The position numbers were made by a program, and so were the translations under genes. From positions 35,776-83,440 of the forward strand of contig NZ_JAHKPW010000043.1 of NCBI RefSeq assembly GCF_018860755.1: DNA of 47,665 bases. The letters run 5' to 3'. Position 1 is the stretch's first letter. Each line of letters begins with the position of its first letter. Source of the stretch: Colwellia sp. D2M02 (GTDB lineage: Bacteria > Pseudomonadota > Gammaproteobacteria > Enterobacterales > Alteromonadaceae). Below the pieces are notes generated by a model. The model did no database searches. It saw nothing but the letters and a program-made list of their open reading frames with translations, and was not told where the DNA came from. Below are positions 27,683-37,352 of the stretch, piece by piece.

Positions 27683-29122
27683 ATGCGATTTAATTACCAA
27701 ATAATTGTTATAATCACCGCGCTGCTTTTCGTACTCTCTTCAAGTTTAACGTTAATTAACTACTTCGCTTCAATAAACTCAACGACCAAGCACCTTAAAG
27801 AAAGCGCTTTACCACTAACCGTTGACAACATTTACACTGAAATACAAAAGAACATTATTGAACCAAGCCTTATCGCATCAATGATGTCTAGTGATACCTT
27901 CATGAAAGACTGGCTAACCCATGAAGAAGACGATATTGAACAGATCACTCGCTTCCTCGATACCATTCAAAACAAATATAAAATGTATACCACCTTTTTA
28001 GTATCCGAAAAAAGTCAGCATTATTACACCGCAAGTGGCGTTTTAGATAAATTATCCGCTGATAAAGCGCATAATCAATGGTATTTCAAGTTTAAGAGCA
28101 GCAGTAAAAGCCATGAAATTAATATTGATTACAACGAGAATATAGGTGATTCGTTGATCATGTTTATTAATTACAAGATTTTTGATGATGAATATCACAT
28201 GATAGGCGCCACAGGTATTGGGTTAAAAACCTCATATATTAACGAGATGTTAAAATATTTCAGGCTGCAATATAACTTCAATGTTTATTTAATCGATGAA
28301 CAAGGAGAAGTTGTAGTTTCTGAAAGGTCCGTTAATAATTTAGCTAACATAAGTGATATCTCAGCATTAAAATCACAGTTATCAAACATCATAAATAAAA
28401 ATAACCTGCTACTAGAATATAACCAAAACAATAATGACTATTTATTAAATGCCAAATACATTCCTGAATTAGATTTATACCTTATCGTTGAAGCGAAAGT
28501 AGATAACTTTACTGCAAGCGTAAAAGAAACCTTCTATTTAAATGTATGTATATCATTAATAATCACGCTATTAATTGCTGTGATTATTATCTTTTACGTG
28601 CGTAGCATACATAACAAACTCAATACTCTCGCCAATACAGATCCGTTGACCGAGCTCGCCAACAGACGCACTTTTTATAATATACTAGAACATAGCTTGT
28701 TATTAACATTAAGAAATAACACACCGCTTTCAACCTTATTTATTGATATTGATAACTTCAAAACTATTAACGACACCTTAGGCCATGATATTGGTGATAA
28801 AACCCTCAAGAGTTTAGCTGACATACTCACATCAAGTATACGAAAAAGTGATACAGTTGCCCGCTGGGGCGGCGAAGAGTTTATTATTTTACTCGAAGAT
28901 ACCAACTTAGCGCATGCAAACCTAATAGCGGAGCAACTACGTTCAGCAGTAGAAAAAAACGTAGCTTTAAAGGAAATAACGAATAAAGGCGTCACTATCA
29001 GCATCGGGGTAACAACAGCAAATGAAAATGATACTGTTGAGTCTTTATTTAAACGAATCGATAATGCGCTTTATAGCGCCAAAAATAACGGTAAAAACTG
29101 TATTGCGGTAGAGACAGAATAG
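27683..29122 (+). CDS. Membrane diguanylate cyclase with Cache-like sensor
   Basis: Predicted c-di-GMP synthase, 479 residues. One membrane helix at about 7-30 and another at about 280-302 enclose a periplasmic domain (about 31-278) that looks like a dCache ligand-binding fold (motifs DNIYTEIQKNI, MYTTFLVSEKSQHYYTASG, GATGIGLKTSYI). The cytoplasmic GGDEF domain starts NTDPLTELANRRTF; the active-site loop is GGEEF at 396-400, with an RKSD inhibitory I-site five residues before it, so it is expected to be active and feedback-inhibited. Its ligand is unknown. Convergent with the PilZ gene. Confidence 0.92.
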   Translation: MRFNYQIIVIITALLFVLSSSLTLINYFASINSTTKHLKESALPLTVDNIYTEIQKNIIEPSLIASMMSSDTFMKDWLTHEEDDIEQITRFLDTIQNKYKMYTTFLVSEKSQHYYTASGVLDKLSADKAHNQWYFKFKSSSKSHEINIDYNENIGDSLIMFINYKIFDDEYHMIGATGIGLKTSYINEMLKYFRLQYNFNVYLIDEQGEVVVSERSVNNLANISDISALKSQLSNIINKNNLLLEYNQNNNDYLLNAKYIPELDLYLIVEAKVDNFTASVKETFYLNVCISLIITLLIAVIIIFYVRSIHNKLNTLANTDPLTELANRRTFYNILEHSLLLTLRNNTPLSTLFIDIDNFKTINDTLGHDIGDKTLKSLADILTSSIRKSDTVARWGGEEFIILLEDTNLAHANLIAEQLRSAVEKNVALKEITNKGVTISIGVTTANENDTVESLFKRIDNALYSAKNNGKNCIAVETE

Positions 29123-29260
29123 GTAATTTAATAACAATATAGATGAAGGTAGTTAATCTTGACCTTGGCTTTCGGTCTAACTAAAGCACTGACTTATAAA
29201 CACAAACTCAATGTTCCCTCAACCTGAATTTTTTATGGCAATAAGGCGAATTTAACGCAG

Positions 29261-29944
29261 TTAGCTTTCAACCGTTATGACTTGTAATAACAAATCGGAA
29301 ACTTGTGAAGCACTCTCTTCAGCAAATTTAACACCAAAAGACAACCCTTCCACTTGCTGTTTAACATTACAAATAATAGCTTGTAACTTAATATTACTAA
29401 CACCATCTTCTCCCTCAATAATAATCTCAATGGCTTTATTTTCAGTTAGCATTAGTTTATCGCCATTCACAATACTTAACTGCCCACCAGCCACAGACAA
29501 ATTAAGAATAGTGGTTTGCCAATAAGCCTGATCTATTTTGACTTTAGCGGTGATCTGAGTGTCGATACGAACAGAAGAACGCAAGTTTTGCACCATAACT
29601 GAACGTGGAAAGTCTAATACCATAATACGAGATGGCATTTGCAGTGTTTGCTTAATAGTACTGACAAAAGCAACAACTACACCTTCATGACCTTCAATTA
29701 AGCCTCTAACAGTAATACCTGCACCTTGGTTAAGGTATTGCGAGAAACGGCCTAATTTAGTGAGTTCCGGAAACTGTATTAAAATATATTGCTTAGGCAA
29801 GTAGCCAATAAAGGTTGTTCTGAACTTACCCTTCTGCCCCGCCGGCGTAGTGATATCAATCGTCACGGTTGAGCCAGCATGTAATAAAGCTAAGTTTTGG
29901 CTTAACCTTTTAGCGGTGTCTATTTGAGTTGCGGCTTCAGCCAT
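29261..29944 (-). CDS. PilZ domain protein, YcgR-like flagellar brake family
   Basis: A 227-residue predicted cytoplasmic c-di-GMP receptor. The N-terminal half (about 10-105) resembles the YcgR_N/PilZN domain (GSTVTIDITTPAG, GYLPKQYILIQFP). The C-terminal PilZ domain (about 120-220) has both ligand motifs: RSSVR (RxxxR) and NLSVAGG (D/NxSxxG). YcgR-like proteins slow flagellar rotation when loaded with c-di-GMP. Its neighbour is a diguanylate cyclase transcribed towards it, a suggestive pair. Flagellar targeting is inferred, since no flagellar genes are near. Confidence 0.88.
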   Translation of the reverse strand: MAEAATQIDTAKRLSQNLALLHAGSTVTIDITTPAGQKGKFRTTFIGYLPKQYILIQFPELTKLGRFSQYLNQGAGITVRGLIEGHEGVVVAFVSTIKQTLQMPSRIMVLDFPRSVMVQNLRSSVRIDTQITAKVKIDQAYWQTTILNLSVAGGQLSIVNGDKLMLTENKAIEIIIEGEDGVSNIKLQAIICNVKQQVEGLSFGVKFAEESASQVSDLLLQVITVES

Positions 29945-30077
29945 AAGTTAATGATATAAAAAAGGTCAGTATAACTTACCTTAGCCAAAGCTTTAGCTAA
30001 TTGCAATATTGCTATTAAATGTTGATAAACAATTAATTAACTTAGGCTCTATACAGCTTACTCGCAAAGCTTTATGC

Positions 30078-30101
30078 AAAAAGCGACCAAAAGGTCGCTT
30101 T
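30078..30101 (-). terminator. Rho-independent terminator of der
   Basis: Stem AAAGCGACC / GGTCGCTTT with a 4-base loop, giving T5 on the minus strand, 25 bases past the der stop. It probably ends the long hisS-yfgM-bamB-der unit. Confidence 0.85.
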
Positions 30102-30125
30102 AATCATTCATAGGCAGAATGGGGA

Positions 30126-31604
30126 TTAATCTTTCTTATAACCTTGCGTAGCACGCGCAAGTTTCTTTTGCTCAGTAAAAGTAAGCTTCTTCTTACCTGC
30201 AAATGGGTTTACGGTATCTTTAAATTGGATACGAATAGGTGTTCCCATCATTTTTAATGACTTGCGGTAATAATTCATTAAATAGCGTTTATAAGACATC
30301 GGCAGCTTTTTAGCTAAGTTACCATGAATGATAATAATTGGTGGATTATAACCACCAGCATGGGCGTATTTAAGCTTAATGCGGCGGCCATTATGCATAG
30401 GCGGCTGATGATCAAACGCTGCCATATCAAGTATTTTAGTTACCATTGCTGTTGAAATACGTTTTGTTGCAGAAACAAAAGCTTCTTCAACTGACTCATA
30501 TAAATGACCAACACCGGTACCATGTAATGCTGAAATAAAGTGAATACGCGCAAAGTCAATAAAACCTAAGCGACGATCTAACTCTGTTTTAATACGATCT
30601 TTTTCATGCTCTTCCAAACCGTCCCATTTATTAACCGCTAATACTAACGAGCGCCCAGCCTCAAGAATGAAGCCGAGTAAGCTTAAATCTTGATCGCTAA
30701 TCCCCTCTTGCGCATCAATAATCAGTAAACAAACGTTAGCATCTTCAATTGCACGTAGTGTTTTAATGACAGAATACTTTTCAACAACATCGGTGACATT
30801 TTTACGCCGACGAATACCTGCCGTATCAATTAATGTATATTCACGACCGTTACGCTCCATCGGAATATAAACACTGTCACGAGTTGTACCTGGCATATCA
30901 TAGACAACCACACGTTCCTCACCTAAAATACGGTTGGTTAACGTAGATTTCCCGACATTAGGTCGACCAATAATGGCAAGCTTGATTTTATCATTTTCTT
31001 GTGGCTCAGCTGCAAGTTTTTTAGCTAATTGCTCTTCAGTTAGTTCAACCTCAAACTCTTCTTCAAACTCATCACCTTCAGCTTTTTCTACTTTAGGCTG
31101 ACCAAGCGCTTCAATATGTGGCGTTAACGCAATCGTTAATAATTGTGTTACACCGCGACCATGTGCCGCGGCAATTTGATGTACATGCTCACCTAAACCA
31201 AGTGAATAAAACTCAGCAACCGCTGAATCACCATGAATACCATCAATTTTATTGGCAACCAAAAATACTTTTTTATCTTGCTTACGTAAATACTCGGCAA
31301 TACCGTGATCAGCCGAAGTTAAACCATCACGTGCATCTACCAAAAAAAGCACAGCATCAGCTTCTTCAATGGCCATCAATGACTGTTCCGCCATCAATAA
31401 ATCAATACCTTGCTCATCACCATTAATACCACCAGTATCAATAACAATGAAAGGGTGCTCTTCAACTTCAGCTTGGCCATATTGGCGATCGCGAGTTAAA
31501 CCAGGATAATCAGCAACTAGCGCATCACGACTACGTGTTAAGCGGTTAAATAGTGTTGATTTTCCAACATTAGGACGGCCAACTAAGGCGACAACAGGAA
31601 GCAT
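30126..31604 (-). CDS. der: Ribosome-associated GTPase Der (EngA)
   Basis: Essential tandem-GTPase needed for 50S ribosome maturation. 492 residues (E. coli 490). Both G domains show [10 protein letters not shown]-loops (near residues 8 and 214), DTGG/DTAG G3 motifs, and NKID/NKWD G4 motifs. An acidic linker (about 170-205) joins them, and a KH-like C-terminal domain ends in a lysine-rich tail. Standard neighbour of bamB; a hairpin separates the two genes. Confidence 0.98.
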   Translation of the reverse strand: MLPVVALVGRPNVGKSTLFNRLTRSRDALVADYPGLTRDRQYGQAEVEEHPFIVIDTGGINGDEQGIDLLMAEQSLMAIEEADAVLFLVDARDGLTSADHGIAEYLRKQDKKVFLVANKIDGIHGDSAVAEFYSLGLGEHVHQIAAAHGRGVTQLLTIALTPHIEALGQPKVEKAEGDEFEEEFEVELTEEQLAKKLAAEPQENDKIKLAIIGRPNVGKSTLTNRILGEERVVVYDMPGTTRDSVYIPMERNGREYTLIDTAGIRRRKNVTDVVEKYSVIKTLRAIEDANVCLLIIDAQEGISDQDLSLLGFILEAGRSLVLAVNKWDGLEEHEKDRIKTELDRRLGFIDFARIHFISALHGTGVGHLYESVEEAFVSATKRISTAMVTKILDMAAFDHQPPMHNGRRIKLKYAHAGGYNPPIIIIHGNLAKKLPMSYKRYLMNYYRKSLKMMGTPIRIQFKDTVNPFAGKKKLTFTEQKKLARATQGYKKD

Positions 31605-31662
31605 GGAAACCTCTAAATTTGAAATATCAATGCATTACATTATAACGCAAAATTGATATTGC

Positions 31663-31705
31663 TAAAAACAAGTAACGGCTCCACATGCTTTGCATTGGAG
31701 CCGTT
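31663..31705 (-). terminator. Hairpin between bamB and der
   Basis: Stem AACGGCTCCA / TGGAGCCGTT continues into an inner ATGC/GCAT stem with a 3-base loop. The minus strand then reads ACTTGTTTTTAG. Likely a terminator or partial attenuator after bamB, 44 bases past its stop. Confidence 0.65.
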
Positions 31706-31748
31706 TATAATTTTAGTCCCTTTTATATAAAAGGAACGATAAGCAGGA

Positions 31749-33005
31749 TTACTTCTCTGCTGTGACTATTTTAGGTGTGGCTATTGCTTGTAAATCACCA
31801 TCCCTTGATTGCGAATAAATAACATCATCGCTAACTGTTGGTGTTGAGTGAATACCGCTACCATCAACTTCATGACGTGCCACTACCTCACCGGTTTCTT
31901 GATTTAACCAGTGCAAGTATCCTTCAAAATCACCAACCACAATATAATTATCAACAACTGCAGGACCAGTTACACCTCGATTAGTTAAACTTAAGTTACT
32001 CCAGCGCTCAATACCATTATTACGGTTTAACGAGTAAACGTGACCTTTCGTTGTGGTTATATAAATGTCATTACGGTATACCGCTATTTGTCTATATGAA
32101 GAGTACTGACGCTTCCAAACAATACGGCCAGACTGCAACTCAATTGAGACTAAATTACCACGAGAAGAAATGGCATACACTTTATCACCAAAAATTACCG
32201 GTGCTGAGTCTACATCTATCACGCGCTCTAACTCTGTAGTACCTGATGCTTCACCTATTTCAGTAGTCCAGCCTTGTTGGCCTTTCTCTAAAATATAAAC
32301 ACTTACTTCGCCCTTGCCTGTTCCAAGAATAACGCCACCTGACGCAATAACAGGAGCACTAATACCACGTAAAGTTAAAGCAGGTACGTCTTGCTCTACT
32401 TTCCAAAGCTCTTCACCAGTGTTGGCATCAAACGCTTTCATAATGCCAGAGGCAGTGTTAACGACAAGAATGTTTTCACCTAAGGCTGGCTTAGTAATTA
32501 CTTCACCTTTAATATCTGCCTGCCAAACTAACTCGCCTGTTTGTGCTGATAACGCAAAGACTTTACCACTTTCAGTACCAATAAAAACTTTATCCGAACC
32601 AACTGTTGGACCGCCAGCAACGAGTGCTGAAACACGAGCATCCCAAAAGCTGCGTTCATTGTTAATATCGCTTAAATCATTTTGCCATACTTCTTTGCCC
32701 GTTTTGATATCAAAAGCAATAACATCACCTTCACGGCTAGCGCTATAAACTTTGTCATAAGCAACTGCTGGTTTTAGGCGAGAAAAGTAATCATCAACAC
32801 CATCTCCAACACTACGGTCCCACAAAACTTGTGGAGTAAAAGTTTCGTTAATTTCTGTTAACTCGGCAACTAACGTGTCTGGGTCTTCATCATCGGTTGA
32901 TGAACAAGCCAATAATGTAGAAGAAAGTAATAATGCTACTAATGTATTGCGATTACAAAAGCGCTTAACAAAACAGCCATCAATTTCATTTTTGAATAGG
33001 TGCAT
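31749..33005 (-). CDS. bamB: Outer membrane assembly lipoprotein BamB
   Basis: Lipoprotein subunit of the BAM complex that inserts beta-barrel proteins into the outer membrane. 418 residues, with signal peptide and lipobox LLAC (Cys34). The mature part is an eight-bladed propeller with PQQ-like repeats (DIKTGKEVWQ, SAQTGELVWQA, DANTGEELWKV, ELQSGRIVWKR, NRNNGIERW, NQETGEVVARH). The n-region is long (about 20 residues), but AAGG six bases before the ATG supports this start. It follows yfgM by 12 bases. Confidence 0.96.
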   Translation of the reverse strand: MHLFKNEIDGCFVKRFCNRNTLVALLLSSTLLACSSTDDEDPDTLVAELTEINETFTPQVLWDRSVGDGVDDYFSRLKPAVAYDKVYSASREGDVIAFDIKTGKEVWQNDLSDINNERSFWDARVSALVAGGPTVGSDKVFIGTESGKVFALSAQTGELVWQADIKGEVITKPALGENILVVNTASGIMKAFDANTGEELWKVEQDVPALTLRGISAPVIASGGVILGTGKGEVSVYILEKGQQGWTTEIGEASGTTELERVIDVDSAPVIFGDKVYAISSRGNLVSIELQSGRIVWKRQYSSYRQIAVYRNDIYITTTKGHVYSLNRNNGIERWSNLSLTNRGVTGPAVVDNYIVVGDFEGYLHWLNQETGEVVARHEVDGSGIHSTPTVSDDVIYSQSRDGDLQAIATPKIVTAEK

Positions 33006-33017
33006 AGCCAGCCTTAA

Positions 33018-33698
33018 TTAGTTAGCTGACTTTTCAGTCGAACTAGTTTCAATAATCATTGGCTCAGGTAAAGTAGATACTTGTGCTAAGTCATCGAGTT
33101 TCATTTGTAAATTAGTGTTGTTCGCTAAACCGTCAGCAGCAATTGCAACTTGATAAGCGTTTCGAGCTAAATCTTTTTTACCTTGCAGTAAATATGTATC
33201 ACCTTTTATTTCTTCAATAGCGGCAGTAAATGCTACAGGTAATGGAGCTGATAATGTAGCTAATGCTTCTGTGTATTGCTCTAACTGAACCTGTACTCGC
33301 GCTAAACGTAAGCTGGCAATGGCTTTAATACCTTCACTTGGTGCTTTTTCGATAGCGATTGCTAGTTGCTCTTTTACTTTCGACCAATCTTGATGTGTAG
33401 CAGCTTCTTTCGCTAATGATAAGGCGGTTAATGCTGCATAACTGCTCTCACTGTTATTTTTAATAAATTCAGCAGCATTAGCTGAAAAGTCAGCATTCTC
33501 TGCTTCGCTTTCTTCAATAAGTGCTTGGTAACTATCAGATATAGCAAGTTCTTGCTCAAGTTTGTTATCTTGATATAAGTTAAAACCAATAAAACCAGCA
33601 AAACCCAAAATCACACCCGCAATGATCGTATTACCATTTTTCTCCCAGTAACCTTTAATTGCTTCTACTTGTTGTTCTTCCGTTTGATAAACTTCCAC
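33018..33698 (-). CDS. yfgM: YfgM/YfgL-associated TPR membrane protein
   Basis: A 226-residue inner-membrane protein of the YfgM (UPF0070) family, an ancillary SecYEG/PpiD translocon component that also helps periplasmic folding in E. coli. A cytoplasmic N-terminus (MEVYQTEEQQVEAIKGYWEK) precedes a single membrane helix at about 23-42. The periplasmic part has TPR-like helices. It sits between hisS (9-base gap) and bamB (12-base gap), the conserved order. Confidence 0.94.
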   Translation of the reverse strand: MEVYQTEEQQVEAIKGYWEKNGNTIIAGVILGFAGFIGFNLYQDNKLEQELAISDSYQALIEESEAENADFSANAAEFIKNNSESSYAALTALSLAKEAATHQDWSKVKEQLAIAIEKAPSEGIKAIASLRLARVQVQLEQYTEALATLSAPLPVAFTAAIEEIKGDTYLLQGKKDLARNAYQVAIAADGLANNTNLQMKLDDLAQVSTLPEPMIIETSSTEKSAN

Positions 33699-33707
33699 AC
33701 TACACCC

Positions 33708-34988
33708 TTAAATTAATTCTGTTAATAAACGCGGAATTTCTGAAAATGCTACGTTTTGCTGTTCTTGTTGACCGCGTAGGTATTTAACCATTACTGTTTG
33801 TTCAGCAATTTCGTTATCACCTAAAATCAAAGCGATTTGTGCACCTGATTTATCCGCGCGTTTTAATTGTTTTTTCATATTACCGCCACCGCAGTGACAT
33901 TGTAAGCGAATATTTGGCACTTCATCACGCCACTGTTCAGCCAGTTTATTTGACTCGATTTGCGCATCGTCGCCTAAAATAACGATATAAGCATCAACCT
34001 GTGGTCGAATATTAGTGACCTTATCCAACTCGGTTAGCATTAAAACTAAGCGCTCAATACCTAAGGCAAAACCAAAAGCAGGTGTTGCTTTACCACCTAA
34101 CTGCTCAACTAAGCCATCGTAACGACCACCAGCACAAATTGTACCTTGTGCGCCAAGGCTTTCAGTAACCCATTCAAATACAGTGCGATTGTAATAATCT
34201 AAACCACGTACTAAACGCTCATTTAATACATATTTTATACCGGCGGCATCTAAACGCTGGCATAATGTATCAAAATGCTCTTGAGTTTCCTCACCAAAGT
34301 GATCAGATAATTTAGGTGCATTTACCAATGCTGCTTGAACTTGTGGGTTTTTACTATCTAATACTCGTAACGGGTTCGTATGCATACGACGCTTCGAGTC
34401 ATCATCAAGTAACTCCTCATGTTCAACTAAATAAGCAATTAATGCTTCACGGTAATTTGCTCGCTCATCATTTGAACCTAATGAATTCAACTCTAGTGTG
34501 ACAAATTCATTGATGCCAAGTTCCCGCCATAAACGTGCGGTTAGTAAAATAATTTCAGCGTCTATATCAGAAGTCGCTATACCAAAGGCCTCTAGGCCAA
34601 ATTGGTGAAACTGACGATAACGACCTTTTTGTGGTCTTTCATGACGAAACATCGGCCCCATATACCAAAGGCGCTGCTCTTGGTTGTACAATAAACCATG
34701 TTGATTACCGGCACGAACACAACTTGCAGTACCCTCAGGGCGTAAAGTTAAACTATCACCATTAAGATCATCAAACGTGTACATTTCTTTTTCAACGATA
34801 TCGGTTACTTCACCAATACCGCGTTTAAATAAAGCGGTTGACTCAACTATCGGCATGCGAATTTCGGCAAAACCATAGTTACTTGCCACACGGCGTAAAA
34901 CACCTTCAACCATTTGCCAAATATTTGTTTCGTGCGGTAAGCAATCATTCATACCACGTATTGCTTGTAGAGCCTTCTGTTTAGCCAC
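33708..34988 (-). CDS. hisS: Histidine-tRNA ligase
   Basis: Charges tRNA-His. 426 residues (E. coli 424). Class II motifs: RGMNDCLP at the N-terminus, motif 2 [23 protein letters not shown], histidine-binding [13 protein letters not shown], motif 3 GFALGIERL, and a C-terminal anticodon-binding domain (about 330-426). First gene of the hisS-yfgM-bamB(-der) unit, with its own promoter with a GC-rich discriminator upstream, in line with translation genes. Confidence 0.98.
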   Translation of the reverse strand: MAKQKALQAIRGMNDCLPHETNIWQMVEGVLRRVASNYGFAEIRMPIVESTALFKRGIGEVTDIVEKEMYTFDDLNGDSLTLRPEGTASCVRAGNQHGLLYNQEQRLWYMGPMFRHERPQKGRYRQFHQFGLEAFGIATSDIDAEIILLTARLWRELGINEFVTLELNSLGSNDERANYREALIAYLVEHEELLDDDSKRRMHTNPLRVLDSKNPQVQAALVNAPKLSDHFGEETQEHFDTLCQRLDAAGIKYVLNERLVRGLDYYNRTVFEWVTESLGAQGTICAGGRYDGLVEQLGGKATPAFGFALGIERLVLMLTELDKVTNIRPQVDAYIVILGDDAQIESNKLAEQWRDEVPNIRLQCHCGGGNMKKQLKRADKSGAQIALILGDNEIAEQTVMVKYLRGQQEQQNVAFSEIPRLLTELI

Positions 34989-35077
34989 TGAGCAGTCTCT
35001 CTTATACTTCTTGTGTTATCGATTATCTATCGTCTGACTTATAGTGCATAAATCAGCGTAAACTTCATGCCGCGCGC

Positions 35078-35106
35078 ATTATATACCTTATAAAAAGATA
35101 CTTAAA
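35078..35106 (-). promoter_or_regulatory. hisS promoter
   Basis: On the minus strand TTTAAG (35106-35101), a 17-base spacer and a perfect TATAAT (35083-35078) precede GCGCGCGG. The GC-rich discriminator is the type seen at growth-rate-controlled promoters. It implies a leader of about 80 bases. The -35 box is weak. Confidence 0.55.
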
Positions 35107-35134
35107 TGATTATAAAACGGCTGATTTTGTGTAG

Positions 35135-36265
35135 TTATTCAACTTCTTTAAAGTCGATCTTATTTTTTTCATCAAGTCGCTCAGTCATGGCATGCGCTTT
35201 AGCGCGAATACGCTGCTCTAACTGATCAACTAAGTTGTTATTGTCGAAACGTTCCTTTTGACGAATACCATCAAGATAATAGCCACTTTTTTTACTGCTG
35301 CCCGTTAAGCCTAAATCAGAAACCATTGCTTCTCCTGGGCCATTAACAATACAGCCAATAATAGACACATCCATTGGCGTCATAATATCTTCAATACGTT
35401 GCTCTAATGCGTTAACGGTAGAAACCACATCAAACTCTTGGCGAGAGCAACTTGGGCAGGCAATTAAATTGATGCCTCGGCTACGCAGTTTTAATGATTT
35501 TAAAATATCAAAGCCGACTTTAATCTCTTCAACGGGGTCGGCAGCAAGAGATACGCGTAATGTATCACCAATACCTTCGGCTAATAATAAACCGAGCCCA
35601 ACAGATGATTTTATTGAGCCTGAACGTAAACCACCTGCTTCGGTAATCCCTAAGTGTAATGGGTTATCTATTTGCTTTGCCAATAAGCGATAAGCACCAA
35701 CAGCTAAAAACACATCAGATGCTTTCACGCTTACTTTAAATTCATGAAAATTAAGTCGGTCGAGAATATCAACATGACGCATAGCCGATTCAAGTAATGC
35801 TTCAGGTGTCGGTTCACTATAACGCGCTTGAATATCTTTTTCTAACGAGCCGCCGTTAACGCCAATACGAATAGGAATATTATTATCACGAGCGCACTCA
35901 ACTACACTGCGAACTCGATCTTCACGCCCTATATTTCCTGGGTTAATACGCAAACAGTCAGCGCCGTATTCAGCGACTTTCAGGGCAATACGGTAATCAA
36001 AATGAATATCAGTAACCAGTGGTACATTCACTTGCTTTTTAATTTCACGAAATGCTTCAGCGGCATCCATAGTTGGCACACTAACACGAACAATATCAGC
36101 GCCAACCGCTTCCAAAGATTTAATTTGTGCGACAGTTGCGGCAACATCGGTGGTTGATGTATTAGTCATTGACTGAACACTAATAGGGGCATTACCGCCA
36201 ACGGGTACATTACCTACCATAATTTGACGAGATACGCGGCGAATAATTGGAGATTCTTTAAACAT
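35135..36265 (-). CDS. ispG: (E)-4-hydroxy-3-methylbut-2-enyl-diphosphate synthase
   Basis: Iron-sulfur enzyme of the MEP isoprenoid pathway, making HMBPP from MEcPP with flavodoxin/ferredoxin electrons. 376 residues (E. coli 372). TIM-barrel part with [15 protein letters not shown] and [10 protein letters not shown]. The [4Fe-4S] cysteines are in ACPSCSR and in [10 protein letters not shown]. Between rodZ (70-base gap) and hisS as in other gammaproteobacteria. The extended C-terminal tail after GIRQ is normal. Confidence 0.98.
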   Translation of the reverse strand: MFKESPIIRRVSRQIMVGNVPVGGNAPISVQSMTNTSTTDVAATVAQIKSLEAVGADIVRVSVPTMDAAEAFREIKKQVNVPLVTDIHFDYRIALKVAEYGADCLRINPGNIGREDRVRSVVECARDNNIPIRIGVNGGSLEKDIQARYSEPTPEALLESAMRHVDILDRLNFHEFKVSVKASDVFLAVGAYRLLAKQIDNPLHLGITEAGGLRSGSIKSSVGLGLLLAEGIGDTLRVSLAADPVEEIKVGFDILKSLKLRSRGINLIACPSCSRQEFDVVSTVNALEQRIEDIMTPMDVSIIGCIVNGPGEAMVSDLGLTGSSKKSGYYLDGIRQKERFDNNNLVDQLEQRIRAKAHAMTERLDEKNKIDFKEVE

Positions 36266-36335
36266 TTTAATATATCGGGGAAGTTATCCCGTCCTATAAA
36301 TATTAATGACAAATTCGTTAAGTTTTATACGTGAA

Positions 36336-37352
36336 CTATTCTGATAACGGCAAGGTAAATTTTGCAATATTACCCGCATTAAACGCCGACATATCAATAG
36401 GCTCATTGTTATATACTATGCTTGCTAACTCAGGTTTTCCTAAAGTAACCTGTAAAGGCGCTTTACCTTCAACAGTCATAATATAACCTGATTTTTTAAC
36501 GCCCCAAGCAACACGTTCACCACTAGCATCATAAATATTGACCCAGCAATCACCTGAAAAAGTAAAAACGGCATGCGCTAAAGCAACTTCAACGTCAACT
36601 TCAATATTATTTTCTGTGCTAGTTGGCTGAGTAACACTAGTGACTTCGGGAGCCTTATTATGGTCACTCGGTAGCTCTATCTCGCTCGGATTACTTACAA
36701 TATCAGTATTTACCTGTTCGCCTTCAGTGCTCGTTTCATCGCGGCTATTTTCAGCTAATTTTTGTTTCACGCTTTCATTTTCGTTAAGCTCTTCTGTCGC
36801 GTTTGATGTTTGCTCATTAGACACAACTACTTCAGGTTCACTTGAAAGGCTCTCTGAATTAGAAGTAAGACTCACGGTTGTTGGCGTTTCTGTTGTTTGG
36901 GTTGGTTCACGTGATTCTTGTAACCACCACAAAACAGTCAAACCGACTAAAATAGCGATAATTAAATAGCTAAACCACATAACACGACTATGCTCTGCTT
37001 CTTTTACCGTTAGTTTTGAAAAACTTTGCATTTCACTACGCTGTGCTTGTGCCGCACCTAATGCATCATAACTGGCTAAAACATCATTAATATCAACACC
37101 AACAACTTTCGCATAGCTGCTTAAGTAACCACGATTAAAAGTCACCGGAAGTGAAGGGTCTAAATTATCTTGTTCAATACTTTCAACGAGAGGTATTCTA
37201 AAGTTAAGTCGTGTGGCAATATCAGCCTGTGTTAATGACATTTTTTCCCTAGCCTCACGTAACATTGTGCCAGGGCTTACCATAATCATATCATCACTTA
37301 ATTCTTCGGCGACATGCTCACTAGAGAAGTCACCACGTTTATTGTTATTCAT
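36336..37352 (-). CDS. rodZ: Cytoskeletal protein RodZ
   Basis: Links MreB filaments to the cell-wall elongation machinery. 338 residues: a cytoplasmic HTH_25 domain (about 28-95; LREAREKMSLTQADIATRLN), a membrane helix at about 126-144 (WFSYLIIAILVGLTVLWWL), a long acidic, Ser/Thr/Glu-rich periplasmic linker, and a C-terminal DUF4115 beta domain (about 255-338; CWVNIYDASGERVAWG). Its start lies inside the last codons of the pilW-like gene (8-base overlap), so the two are translationally coupled. Confidence 0.95.
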   Translation of the reverse strand: MNNNKRGDFSSEHVAEELSDDMIMVSPGTMLREAREKMSLTQADIATRLNFRIPLVESIEQDNLDPSLPVTFNRGYLSSYAKVVGVDINDVLASYDALGAAQAQRSEMQSFSKLTVKEAEHSRVMWFSYLIIAILVGLTVLWWLQESREPTQTTETPTTVSLTSNSESLSSEPEVVVSNEQTSNATEELNENESVKQKLAENSRDETSTEGEQVNTDIVSNPSEIELPSDHNKAPEVTSVTQPTSTENNIEVDVEVALAHAVFTFSGDCWVNIYDASGERVAWGVKKSGYIMTVEGKAPLQVTLGKPELASIVYNNEPIDMSAFNAGNIAKFTLPLSE

